Assembly: GCA_902786725.1 (NCBI GenBank)
Contig: CADADP010000006.1
Location: 23,358 to 87,357 of the forward strand
Direction: 5' to 3'
DNA from: an uncultured Bacteroidales bacterium
GTDB taxonomy: Bacteria; Bacteroidota; Bacteroidia; Bacteroidales; Muribaculaceae
DNA length: 64,000 bases
Part shown: one piece after another, positions 46,852 to 55,547 of the stretch
Numbering within the stretch: the stretch's first letter is position 1
Layout of the letters: each line of letters opens with the position of its first letter
Translations under genes and position numbers: made by a program
Notes under the pieces: model-generated
Databases searched by the model: none
What the model was told of the DNA's origin: nothing
Seen by the model: only the letters and a program-made list of their open reading frames with translations

Positions 46852-47376
46852 ATGGCAAAGACTCTAATAGCTTTTTATTCCCGCCGCGGAGAAAACTACG
46901 TTAACGGCTCTATCAAGAACCTCTCTCGCGGCAACACCGAAATCGTTGTAGATAAAATCAAAGCGCTCTTGCCCGATGCCGACGTATTCCAAATCGACAC
47001 CACCTACGAGTACTCCAAGTCCTACATGACCTGCATCGAAGAAGCAAAGCAGGAATTGCGAGAACAAGCTCGACCCCAAGTTAAAAATGCGCCCGAAAGC
47101 ATTCACCAGTACGACACAATCATTCTCGGTTACCCCAACTGGTGGGGCACTATGCCTATGGTCTGCTACTCATTCCTTGAAAAATATGACTTCTCCGGCA
47201 AGCGAATTGTTCCTTTCTGCACCAACGAAGGTAGCGGACTCGGCAGCTCAGTAAGATTTATACGTCAACTTTGCCCCACAGCCACCGTCACCGAAGGAAC
47301 ATCTATTCACGGAGCCGAAGCTGCCAATGCCGACAGTGAAGCACAACACATAGCCAATCTCGCATTAAATCAGTAA
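46852..47376 (+). CDS. Flavodoxin-like protein, cytoplasmic
   Basis: A 174-aa FMN-binding fold. The phosphate loop is FYSRRGENYVNG near residues 8-19, an odd version with few serines or threonines compared with S/T-x-T-G-x-T. GYPNWWGTMPM near residue 93 and NEGSGLGSS near 125 are the flavin-ring loops. It probably transfers electrons between reductases, as do the small flavodoxins of oxidative-stress islands. First of two flavodoxins, 16 bases apart. Confidence 0.9.
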   Translation: MAKTLIAFYSRRGENYVNGSIKNLSRGNTEIVVDKIKALLPDADVFQIDTTYEYSKSYMTCIEEAKQELREQARPQVKNAPESIHQYDTIILGYPNWWGTMPMVCYSFLEKYDFSGKRIVPFCTNEGSGLGSSVRFIRQLCPTATVTEGTSIHGAEAANADSEAQHIANLALNQ

Positions 47377-47392
47377 TCCGGAACTCTCAATC

Positions 47393-48013
47393 ATGAAATC
47401 AATAAAACTATTCATCTCTCTGGCCGCATTGCTACTCTCAGTGGCCTGCAACGCACAGAACACATCCCAAGAAACGCAAAATAGCGCCACATCAACCACC
47501 AAGCAAAAATCCCTCATCGTATTCTTCTCTCACGCCGGCGACAACTACGCCGTGGGTAACATACCCGTGGGTAACACCAAGATTGTGGCCGATTACATCA
47601 CAGAACTCACCGGTGCCGACCAATTCGAAATTGTCACACACAAATACGACGGTATGGCCTACAAGCCTCTCTGTGACCTTGCGCGGCAAGAAAAAATCAA
47701 TGGCGAGTTGCCCCCATTCGAGGGTAGCATCGATGTGGCTCCGTATCAAACAATCTTCATCGGCGGCCCGGTATGGTGGGGAACATACCCGCAAGTGATG
47801 TTCTCTTTTTTCAAGCAGTACGACCTTTCGGGCAAGACGATTATCCCATTCACCACACACGAAGGCTCCGGGCTGGGCTCATGTGTGGACGACCTGCGAC
47901 AGGCCTACCCTAACGCCACAATAACCGGCGAATTCTCTATCTATGGGCACGAGGTACGCACAGGTAAATCGGCAGTCGAAAAATGGCTTAATTCTCTAAA
48001 ACTCACTGAATAA
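47393..48013 (+). CDS. Flavodoxin-like lipoprotein
   Basis: A 206-aa second flavodoxin, exported: a signal peptide ends in S-V-A-C with Cys19 as likely lipid site. The fold markers are FFSHAGDNYAVG, GGPVWWGTYPQV and HEGSGLGS. Similar exported flavodoxins are widespread in gut Bacteroidetes and are often paired with a cytoplasmic copy, as here. Substrate unknown. Downstream is an aldo/keto reductase remnant and then a terminator. Confidence 0.9.
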   Translation: MKSIKLFISLAALLLSVACNAQNTSQETQNSATSTTKQKSLIVFFSHAGDNYAVGNIPVGNTKIVADYITELTGADQFEIVTHKYDGMAYKPLCDLARQEKINGELPPFEGSIDVAPYQTIFIGGPVWWGTYPQVMFSFFKQYDLSGKTIIPFTTHEGSGLGSCVDDLRQAYPNATITGEFSIYGHEVRTGKSAVEKWLNSLKLTE

Positions 48014-48020
48014 CTCTTCT

Positions 48021-48200
48021 ATAAAGGAAATAATCAAACTTTCAAACGGAATAGAAATGCCCCTTCTGGGTTACGGCGTATTTCTCGTACCCGCCAACGA
48101 AGAGATGACTCGGATTGCTGCCTTGAACCAGCACGATTCCGGAACCATCAACTTCCAGGACCCGCAATTCGTGAAACACCTCATCCAAACCTACGGATAA
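48021..48200 (+). pseudogene. Aldo/keto reductase remnant, start lost and centre deleted
   Basis: The frame KEIIKLSNGIEMPLLGYGVF is the typical N-terminus of a bacterial aldo/keto reductase. After about 25 residues it jumps into a normal C-terminal end (RIAALNQHDSG then DPQFVKHL and a stop). About 220 residues, including the catalytic Tyr-Lys-His set, are gone in frame, and the expected ATG start is ATA at 48021. It follows the two flavodoxins by seven bases, so it was probably the third gene of the operon. Confidence 0.75.
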
Positions 48201-48253
48201 CACCCTGCTAAACAACATCAGCCCCCTTACATTCAAAACAATTTTCTCTTTTC

Positions 48254-48293
48254 GGTTGCACACTCAATACTCATTGCTTTTGAGTGTGCAACC
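48254..48293. terminator. Terminator after the flavodoxin operon
   Basis: A perfect 14-bp stem: GGTTGCACACTCAA (48254-48267) pairs with TTGAGTGTGCAACC (48280-48293), loop of 12. The T run is poor. Confidence 0.65.
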
Positions 48294-48357
48294 CCTCTTG
48301 TAACACATCGTTATGAAAACTTTTGCCTCTGTTGAACATCTTATCACATAAATTCAC

Positions 48358-48365
48358 TAAATTTG
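48358..48365 (+). promoter_or_regulatory. -7 promoter box for the WYL gene
   Basis: TAAATTTG fits TAnnTTTG, 28 bases before the ATG at 48394. Confidence 0.5.
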
Positions 48366-48393
48366 TCTCATCTTACTCAAAACAATTTTTATC

Positions 48394-49344
48394 ATGACTA
48401 TTCCGGAAGTTTTCAAAGAGTATATATGGCTCGTCGAAACCATAAGCCGACACGAAAGAATCACCTTCGCCGAGCTTAGTGACCTGTGGAAACGTCGTGA
48501 AGACACCACGGGGGCGGAGTTCTCACGTACCACATTCAACCGCCACCGCGACGCTATCATGGACATGTTCGGTATCATCATCGACTGCGACCGGCGCGAC
48601 GGATACCGATATTTCATCTACAACAAAGACGTTCTGCACGAAGACAGCGTGCAGAACTGGATGTTCTCCACTCTTAGCGTAAGCAATATGCTTGCCGAGA
48701 ACATGGCTCTGCACAGCCGCATCCTGCTCGAAAGTATCCCTTCGGGCAACGACACTTTACAACACATAATCAGGGCTATGCACGACAACCGTCGCATCAT
48801 GATCACCTACCGCCGTTATGGAGCCGCAGCAGCCAACTCGTTCTCGGTTGCCCCCTATTGCGTCAAGCTCTTCCGCCGACGCTGGTACCTGCTCGCAACG
48901 CTTCGCCGTTGGCAATACTCCAGTAGCGACAACGAAAGCGACGAGCAGTTTGGCGTCTTCTCACTCGACCGCATCGAAGACACCGTCATTCAAGCCTATA
49001 AGTTCACGATTAAACCATCGTTCGATGCCACAAAGTTTTTCAACGACTGCTTCGGCATTGTCGTGGGTGACGGGACCAAAGCAGAACGCATCGTCGTTCG
49101 CGCCTACGGGACTGAACCTCACTACATGCGCGACCTCCCGCTCCACCACTCGCAAAAAGAACTGAAACAGACCGATGATTACACCGACTTTGAACTCTTC
49201 CTGCGCCCAACTCCTGATTTCAAGGGACACATCTTGTCTAAGGGCCAGTGGCTACAAGTAATCTCACCACAATGGCTCGCGCTCGAAATTAAGCAATGGC
49301 ACCAAGACGCTATCAACCGATACTCCGCAATCTCCGACCAATAA
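48394..49344 (+). CDS. WYL-domain transcriptional regulator
   Basis: A 316-aa protein with an N-terminal winged helix-turn-helix-like domain (about 1-75), then a WYL domain (about 115-215). Its signature RRRWYLLATLRR is near residue 168. The C-terminal extension (about 220-316) follows the usual plan of ligand-sensing WYL regulators. WYL proteins often repress defence or DNA-repair modules until they sense nucleic acid or nucleotide ligands. Next is a HIRAN gene with a palindromic operator, a likely target. Confidence 0.93.
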   Translation: MTIPEVFKEYIWLVETISRHERITFAELSDLWKRREDTTGAEFSRTTFNRHRDAIMDMFGIIIDCDRRDGYRYFIYNKDVLHEDSVQNWMFSTLSVSNMLAENMALHSRILLESIPSGNDTLQHIIRAMHDNRRIMITYRRYGAAAANSFSVAPYCVKLFRRRWYLLATLRRWQYSSSDNESDEQFGVFSLDRIEDTVIQAYKFTIKPSFDATKFFNDCFGIVVGDGTKAERIVVRAYGTEPHYMRDLPLHHSQKELKQTDDYTDFELFLRPTPDFKGHILSKGQWLQVISPQWLALEIKQWHQDAINRYSAISDQ

Positions 49345-49382
49345 AACAGAAAAAATTACACTTTTTTGAACATTTTCCCTTC

Positions 49383-49419
49383 TTGTACCGAGCTATGGTA
49401 CAACATGGTTTTAATTTTG
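49383..49419 (+). promoter_or_regulatory. HIRAN-gene promoter with perfect inverted repeat
   Basis: TTGTACC (49383-49389) and GGTACAA (49397-49403) form perfect 7-bp arms with a 7-base spacer, in the -33 region of the -7 box TAATTTTG (49412-49419). A dimeric regulator bound here would control the HIRAN gene; the WYL protein upstream is the obvious candidate. Confidence 0.6.
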
Positions 49420-49462
49420 CATCAGAAACTTAAAGTTCAACCTATTAAAACCCTACGGAATT

Positions 49463-49807
49463 ATGAAAGCAAAAAAGAAATTTTTCATGGATTGCCATCT
49501 GGCAGGACGCAAGTATCACGATGCCGACGAAGTGTGGGACAAGCTCAGAGTGGGCACAGAACTGAGGCTGGTGCTCGACACCGACAACCGCCACGACCCC
49601 AACGCCGTGGCTGTAGTCTATCACGACAACGAGCAGGACGATGATTTTTGCATCGGATACATTCCTCGCACTGGCAACGAGACTATCGCGGCTTTCCTCG
49701 AAATGGGCTGGACTCACGCTTTCGAGTGTCGCATCAGCAAAATCAACGAGGACGCTTATCCTGAGCAGCAAATTCACTTAACCATCAAAATCAAGCGCAA
49801 CAGTTAA
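49463..49807 (+). CDS. HIRAN-domain protein
   Basis: A single-domain protein of 114 aa. HIRAN domains bind the 3' end of single-stranded DNA. The markers are the start LAGRKYHDADEVWDKLRVGTELRL, DNRHDPNAVAVV near residue 47, and IGYIPRTGNETIAAFLE near residue 70. It sits next to the WYL regulator, a pairing seen in several bacteria. No helicase or nuclease is fused to it. Its TAA stop overlaps the next possible ATG. Confidence 0.9.
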   Translation: MKAKKKFFMDCHLAGRKYHDADEVWDKLRVGTELRLVLDTDNRHDPNAVAVVYHDNEQDDDFCIGYIPRTGNETIAAFLEMGWTHAFECRISKINEDAYPEQQIHLTIKIKRNS

Positions 49808-49983
49808 TGGCTTTGGCCACTACCTCCGGAAAAGGGCCATGTAAGAGCCTCAAGGATGAGTTAATATCAATCATCGGCAACGGCTTTGCATGGCACTTCG
49901 CGGAGGAGATTTTCTCTGCTACTCTAATTTTATTTACTTTAGATTCTTCAATTTACAACCTAAAACCATTGCAAATAATTTAA
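49807..49983 (+). CDS. Possible small protein, 58 aa
   Basis: The frame opens with an ATG overlapping the HIRAN stop (TAATG) and runs 58 codons. It has a hydrophobic middle and no family I recognise. Composition and the coupled start are in its favour; lack of homology and short length are not. It could also be a degraded end of a longer gene. Ends 12 bases before the next gene. Confidence 0.3.
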   Translation: MALATTSGKGPCKSLKDELISIIGNGFAWHFAEEIFSATLILFTLDSSIYNLKPLQII

Positions 49984-49995
49984 ATCTCTAACATT

Positions 49996-51393
49996 ATGAG
50001 TATTTGTGTAAACTTTCTTTCCACAGACAGATTTGAGCCAAACCAAATATTTGATGAATTGATGAAACGAGGCGAAGCTATTATGATTACATCCAACAGC
50101 TTCCCTTGTTTAAAGTTTGGGACTATTAATCAAGCTTTACGTGGCATTGAGATAAATCAAGAGGAATATGGATACGAGATAAGAGTTTGCTCCTTTGCTA
50201 ATCGGTCCGACCTTCGTTTGTTTTCAATTGTTGTGGATGTAATGATGTCACTCACCAACAAGGCCGGCATATACGAGAATGATGAAGAACAACCTATTAC
50301 TAATCCCAAAGAGTTTTTCAATGACAAGTGGATTCAAGAACAAATTGAATCAAGCCTCAGAGTAACAAGCGCGCTCATCAGATTTAAAGGGAAGCCTATT
50401 ATCATGACCGGACTTTTCTTCCCGTTCTGCGTGGGGCCTCGTTTAGCCCGAGATTTTAATATCATCCGATTTAATTCAGATATTAAAAACATGTATTCAT
50501 TGCAAGACTATTTATCCGGTGTGCAGTGGACGTATGCCAATAAAGAAAACACATCATCCAGGTTAGAGCTGAATGATTCGGATGATGAGAATGCAAGACC
50601 TCTCTCCCTTTCCATCATATATGCTAAAGGAGGAAATATAAAACCTTTTGATTATGTCTCGTATGCCGAAGTTGTGGGCTTGATGGACTTGGATAATGAA
50701 ATAGTGTTAATAAAAATGGAAGATTTCTGGAAAATCGTTTCACAAGAATACTTTGCTTTCTTGGACGATTATCAACTTTCGCTCAAAAAGCCTCTTCCGT
50801 ATAGCAATTTCTTGGACATGCAAAACAAAGCCAAACTCTTCCAAGTAGAAGATCTGTCACAGAGCTTCACTCATCCGGGAAATGGCTATGACGAGCGACA
50901 AAAGACATTTGTGCTGATGTGGAACCCCGAAATTTCCAGCATCACTCTGGCCGACCACAACAAAAGCATTCCCAATATTATGACAGAATACTACAACTGG
51001 AGCGTTTGGGAACATAAAAAGGCAAAAAAAGGCGACCGCTTTGTTATGGTTCGTTGTGGCGAAGGAAAGACAGGCATCGTCATGACCGGCATTTTTGATA
51101 GCGACCCTTACCAAGCTACTGATTGGAGTGGCAAGGGGCGCAAAGTGTTCTATATGGATTTGGAACCAAACTTTATAGCCAATCCTGAGAAAGCCGATAT
51201 TATAACTACAGCCGAACTACAAGAGGCAATCCCCACATTTAACTGGACGGGAGGACATTCCGGCCGTTTACTTAGCGAAGAGCAAGCGAAGTCACTCGAA
51301 GTCCTGCTCAGCAAGTATCTACGCCAATTTGCGAATAATGTGGATGGCGTAACATTGAATGGGTTCGACCTGCCACAGAAAAATATGGATTAA
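49996..51393 (+). CDS. Unknown protein with C-terminal PUA/EVE-like domain
   Basis: A 465-aa protein, markedly more AT-rich than its neighbours, suggesting transfer. I do not recognise residues 1-300, which are mixed and lack a signal peptide. Residues about 305-450 resemble a PUA/EVE-like domain of a sort seen in nucleic-acid-binding or modification-dependent restriction proteins: WEHKKAKKGDRFVMVRCGEG, TGIVMTGIFDSDPYQ, then DWSGKGRKVFYMDL and PTFNWTGGHSGRLLS. It probably reads a modified base or binds nucleic acid. It follows HIRAN in the same direction, so a WYL-HIRAN-PUA group is suggested. Function unknown. Confidence 0.6.
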   Translation: MSICVNFLSTDRFEPNQIFDELMKRGEAIMITSNSFPCLKFGTINQALRGIEINQEEYGYEIRVCSFANRSDLRLFSIVVDVMMSLTNKAGIYENDEEQPITNPKEFFNDKWIQEQIESSLRVTSALIRFKGKPIIMTGLFFPFCVGPRLARDFNIIRFNSDIKNMYSLQDYLSGVQWTYANKENTSSRLELNDSDDENARPLSLSIIYAKGGNIKPFDYVSYAEVVGLMDLDNEIVLIKMEDFWKIVSQEYFAFLDDYQLSLKKPLPYSNFLDMQNKAKLFQVEDLSQSFTHPGNGYDERQKTFVLMWNPEISSITLADHNKSIPNIMTEYYNWSVWEHKKAKKGDRFVMVRCGEGKTGIVMTGIFDSDPYQATDWSGKGRKVFYMDLEPNFIANPEKADIITTAELQEAIPTFNWTGGHSGRLLSEEQAKSLEVLLSKYLRQFANNVDGVTLNGFDLPQKNMD

Positions 51394-51643
51394 TTCTTTG
51401 TTCTTCATTGCTCAACATCCTATATGAGCGAGAAGTGCGCCTTGTCGTTTATTGTAGTTTGATATCTGGCCTACTCCATAATTTGCGTGTCATTCGCGCG
51501 CATATCCCACACAACGTGCTTATAACTTGTCATTCCCTATCTATCAATCGTCCTGCGATTCGTGTTTTTTTCGTCTAAAACGCTGATAATTCAAAAATTT
51601 ATCGTATCTTTAGACAGGATTTATTTATTACAACCTTCGCGTT

Positions 51644-53323
51644 ATGGAAATAAGAGGATATATCGTTGATGTCGTTAGACGTGAAATTTATACCGGGATT
51701 ATTGTGGTGAATGGTAATAGGATTTCCCAAATTACACCATGCAAACTGCCGAAAAGCAAGAAACCATACCCATACCTGATGCCAGGCTTCATCGACAGCC
51801 ATGTTCACATCGAGAGTAGCATGCTCGAGCCACATGAGTTTGCCCGCATCGCTGTGAGCCACGGCACAATTGGTGTAGTGGCCGACCCTCACGAAATCTG
51901 TAACGTGATGGGCATTGAGGGACTCAACTACATGGTGAACTCCGGCCGACACGCCACCATGAATATATGTTATGGCGCACCCAGTTGTGTGCCGGCCGTG
52001 GGTGGAGAAATTGAGACCGGCGGAGGCGTAATCGACGCCGACGACATCGAGCGGCTCATGGCTCGCGACGACATCGGATTCCTCGGCGAAATGATGAACT
52101 TCGCGGGTGTACTCAACAATGACGAACAGGTCATGCGTAAAATAGCGGCGGCACGCCGACATGGAAAGCCCATCGACGGACACGCGCCCGGGCTAACCGG
52201 AGCCAAACGAAACAAATACGCTGACGCCGGCATCTCCACCGACCACGAGTGTCTCTCTCTCAAAGAAGGACGCTCATGCATCAGAGCCGGTATGAAAGTG
52301 CTCATTCGCGAAGGCAGCGCAGCCAAGGACTTCAACAACCTTAAGAGCCTAATTCGCACAAATCCCGGCGAGGTGATGTTCTGTACCGATGACTGCCAGC
52401 CCGACGAATTGATACGCGGACACATCAACGCCATGGTGAAACGCGCTATAGGCGATGGTTTCGACCTCTTCGACGTTCTCCAAGCCGCATGCGTGAATCC
52501 CCAGCGGCACTACAACCTAAAATGGGGACTACTTCAGTCCGGAGACCCGGCCACATTCATCGAGGTGGATAACATAGGTCCGCATTTCCGCATTCAACGC
52601 ACCTTCGTTCAAGGGGTTGAAGTCTATAGTTTCAACTCATCGGTGGGAGCCATTCACGCCCAAATTGTAAAGGACGTAGAGACATCATACCCCAACCGCT
52701 TCGTTGCCACACCTATCACCACCAACGACATCAAATTAGACATCTCAGGTGGAGACACCGCACACATCATATATGCAACCGATGGCAATCTCTACACCCG
52801 ACATGAGATTGTGACCATCTCAGGCAACCCTCTTATCGACACAAAATACCCTTGGCACGAAGTCCAGAAAATTGTGGTCTATAACCGCTACACACCTGGT
52901 GCGAGACCTGTTGTGGGGCTAATACGCGGATTCGGATTGCAAGAAGGGGCCATCGCATCGTCGGTTGCACACGATTGTCACAACATTGTGGCAGTCGGTA
53001 GCCACGACCACTATATCGTGCAAGCCATTAATCGCGTAGTGGAAATGAAAGGTGGCGAAGTGGTTGTCTCTAAAAACGATATGCTGGACTTGGCTCTGCC
53101 TATTGGCGGACTAATCTCGCCTCTCGGCGGGCACGAAGTAGCTTTCCGCTGTAGTCTTATTTTAGACATGGTGAAACAACTGGGATGCACCATGAAAGCC
53201 CCATTCATCACCATGTCGTTTGCATGTCTGCCCGTAATTCCGGAACTGAAAATCACCGATCGCTGCCTTTGGGACAGTATTAACATGAAAACTGTGACAA
53301 ACGGGCACAGCGACAGCAAGTAA
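51644..53323 (+). CDS. ade: Adenine deaminase
   Basis: Deaminates adenine to hypoxanthine in purine salvage. At 559 aa it has the usual length. The amidohydrolase metal motif is DSHVHIESSMLEP near residue 48, later HAPGLTG, STDHECLS and CTDDCQPDEL, and the C-terminal domain ends KITDRCLWD. Promoter is weak: TATCTTTA at 51605-51612 is one base off the -7 consensus. Stands alone. Confidence 0.95.
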   Translation: MEIRGYIVDVVRREIYTGIIVVNGNRISQITPCKLPKSKKPYPYLMPGFIDSHVHIESSMLEPHEFARIAVSHGTIGVVADPHEICNVMGIEGLNYMVNSGRHATMNICYGAPSCVPAVGGEIETGGGVIDADDIERLMARDDIGFLGEMMNFAGVLNNDEQVMRKIAAARRHGKPIDGHAPGLTGAKRNKYADAGISTDHECLSLKEGRSCIRAGMKVLIREGSAAKDFNNLKSLIRTNPGEVMFCTDDCQPDELIRGHINAMVKRAIGDGFDLFDVLQAACVNPQRHYNLKWGLLQSGDPATFIEVDNIGPHFRIQRTFVQGVEVYSFNSSVGAIHAQIVKDVETSYPNRFVATPITTNDIKLDISGGDTAHIIYATDGNLYTRHEIVTISGNPLIDTKYPWHEVQKIVVYNRYTPGARPVVGLIRGFGLQEGAIASSVAHDCHNIVAVGSHDHYIVQAINRVVEMKGGEVVVSKNDMLDLALPIGGLISPLGGHEVAFRCSLILDMVKQLGCTMKAPFITMSFACLPVIPELKITDRCLWDSINMKTVTNGHSDSK

Positions 53324-53401
53324 CGCCATTCTTTCGCCGACGCGCCATTCGGCTATATCACTTTTTTCACTATTTTTGCACTACACTAAAATAACAGCTG
53401 A

Positions 53402-54677
53402 ATGATGAAAAAATTAATAACTCTTACACTGGCCTCAATCTTGGCAATAGGCATAAACGCCAAACCTAAAGCCGCCCCATCTTTGCAGTTCACTCCCCAA
53501 AATGGCGAAGCTCGTGTAATGACTATGCACGACGGCTCACAGGTGCGATACACCGCCCACGAAGGGATGTTCTTCGTAACCAATATTGAAGATTCGACAT
53601 ATCAGACCATCAATGTCTATGTACCCGATGGCGCCACACAGCAGACCCCCATCTTCTTGCGCACCTACGTGGGTGGCTACATGGCCTCTGCCGCAGGCCG
53701 GCCGCAAGCTACCGACGCTACCGGACGCGCACTTAAAGAGGGCTATGTGGTTGCCATCCCGGGGTCACGAGGACGCAATTCCACCGTCATCGCTAACAAT
53801 GACCACAAGAAAGCCGGCATCAAGAGCGGAAAAACCATCTTCACAGGACGAGCACCGGCAGCAATTCTCGACCTCACGTCAGCAAGGCAACCCACAAGTG
53901 CTCAACGTTAGCAACGAACTTAAAGCCATGTTTCCGGCCCACCTTACCGAGCTCAATCTGAAAACGCCCGATGGAACGCCACTCAATGCCGACAACTACC
54001 TGAATTACATCAAAAACGAACTCATACGCTCTGCTCAATTGGCCAAGAATGCCGGCGCCGACATTCCCGACACGCTGGGATTCACCTTTAGCGAAGACGG
54101 CGGTTTTGGCGCGCCTCCCGTCAATGGAGGAGCCACCGGTGGCAATATGCGCCCACCCATGCCTAATGGTCATCAGCCACCAGTGATGCGAGTTGGCGTC
54201 AGCAAACGCGTGGGAGAGTATATCACCGACCTCGACATGAGCAAATACCTTAACTACGTGGTATCTACCCAGCCGCTCAAGACGGCCCCAGCATTCGACA
54301 CTCAAGGCGTGGTCGGCCAAGCCGCTTCGGGCGAAAACGAAGAGTTCGGCGACGCTTCCGGCTCAAGCGTGAACTTCACCCCCTTTAGCGCGGGCAAGAA
54401 TGGCACCAAAGTCACAAGCGACATAAGCCGAAACGTAACCCTTCTCAATCCCATGAATTTCATCGACGACCCACTCTCCTCGGTTGCCCCTCACTGGTAT
54501 ATTCGCCATGGTGCTCGCGACCGCGACACGGCGTTTCCAATCCCTATCAACTTGGCGCTCAAACTGCAGAACGCAGGCAAAGACGTCAACTTTCTGCTAG
54601 CTTGGAACCGCCCTCACAGCGGCGACCATGCTCTCGACGAACTCTTTCAGTGGCTCCGAGATATCATCAAGGATTAG
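53402..54677 (+). pseudogene. Alpha/beta-hydrolase (tannase-like) with internal deletion and frameshift
   Basis: The N-terminal part (53402 to about 53885; signal peptide, then FLRTYVGGYMASAAG and GYVVAIPGSRGRNS, AILDL) matches the family of secreted alpha/beta hydrolases of subtype-B tannase type. Then the frame shifts, and the C-terminal half (QVLNVSNELKAMFPAHL, later HWYIRHGARDRDTAF with the Asp and HSGDHALDELFQW with the His) continues in another frame. The middle, with the nucleophile-elbow serine (expected G-x-S-x-G), is missing, about 100 residues. Unless the assembly is wrong, this is an inactivated gene. Confidence 0.75.
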
Positions 54678-54712
54678 GCCACAATTCACTACCGGCTACA
54701 AAAAGGCATAGC

Positions 54713-54829
54713 ATGTCATACTTTATCACAACACACACCCACACCATCACCCACAGTCACTCGCACCGCCATTACTTTAGACCACTGGAACACAAGCACC
54801 ATCATTCTACGCATGAGCAGAACTGCTAA
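54713..54829 (+). CDS. Histidine-rich mini-ORF, 38 aa
   Basis: The frame opens MSYFITTHTHTITHSHSHRH and has 11 histidines in 38 codons, in clusters, and ends in Cys. It starts 36 bases after the hydrolase pseudogene. It lies upstream of the exporter's own promoter (54864-54895), so it is not a leader of that mRNA. Could bind metal ions if made, or the frame may be chance. No homologue known to me. Confidence 0.3.
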   Translation: MSYFITTHTHTITHSHSHRHYFRPLEHKHHHSTHEQNC

Positions 54830-54863
54830 AATGAAGACCTATTCATCTTGGTGCGTGGGTGAT

Positions 54864-54895
54864 TTTGGCCGTTGGGACAAAAAGTTGTAATTTTG
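54864..54895 (+). promoter_or_regulatory. Promoter for the LysE-type exporter
   Basis: TTTG (54864-54867) lies 20 bases before TAATTTTG (54888-54895), an excellent match to the Bacteroidetes layout. Confidence 0.7.
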
Positions 54896-54917
54896 CGATG
54901 TTTTTTAGTAACCGACG

Positions 54918-55547
54918 ATGGAATACATGTTTTCTTGTCTTGGATGCGTGCTAATAGGCATCATTCTGTCGGCTCCAATGGGGCCGGTGGGAATGTTGTG
55001 TGTGCAGCAGACGCTAAATCGTGGACGCGCCACAGGACTGCTCACGGGGCTGGGTGCTGCGTTGTCCGACTGGTTCTACTGCTGGGTGGCTGCGCTAAGC
55101 ATGAAGTTGATTATTGGATTCATTGAGCGCCACACAGCGGCGTTCGCCATCGTGGGTGGATTGCTGCTAGCGGTGTTCTCGGCACTGATGATGCGCTCGC
55201 GACCATCGTCGTCATCGGCCGCCGGTAGCGCATCTCGCGGTGCCGGTGCCGTGGCGGCCGGGTTTGTGCTGGCTTTCTCCAATCCGCTGATTATTTTCTT
55301 GATTATGCCGCTGATGGTCTATTTCGGCGTGCCCCAGCCCGACTATGAGTGGTGGCAATATGCATTGTGCCTTGTGGCTGTTCTTGCCGGGGCTATGCTC
55401 TGGTGGTGGCTTGTGACTTATGGCGTGGAGCGGTGGCGGCGTTCAATGACACTTGCGACCCTACATCGCGTCAATGTGGCTATGGGCATCGTCATGCTTG
55501 CGCTGTCGGCCTACAGCATCTGGCGAGGAGTGCGCCTTCTGGCATAA
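54918..55547 (+). CDS. LysE-family translocator
   Basis: A 209-aa inner-membrane exporter with about six hydrophobic segments. The opening GIILSAPMGPVGMLCVQQTLNRG is the family signature of LysE/RhtB amino-acid exporters, and FSNPLIIFLI occurs in the middle. Ligand unknown. An alternative ATG is four codons later. Confidence 0.88.
   Translation: MEYMFSCLGCVLIGIILSAPMGPVGMLCVQQTLNRGRATGLLTGLGAALSDWFYCWVAALSMKLIIGFIERHTAAFAIVGGLLLAVFSALMMRSRPSSSSAAGSASRGAGAVAAGFVLAFSNPLIIFLIMPLMVYFGVPQPDYEWWQYALCLVAVLAGAMLWWWLVTYGVERWRRSMTLATLHRVNVAMGIVMLALSAYSIWRGVRLLA

Noticed and set aside
54713-54829. Histidine attenuator for a histidine operon
   Set aside because: No histidine biosynthesis gene follows and the exporter's own promoter lies after the frame.
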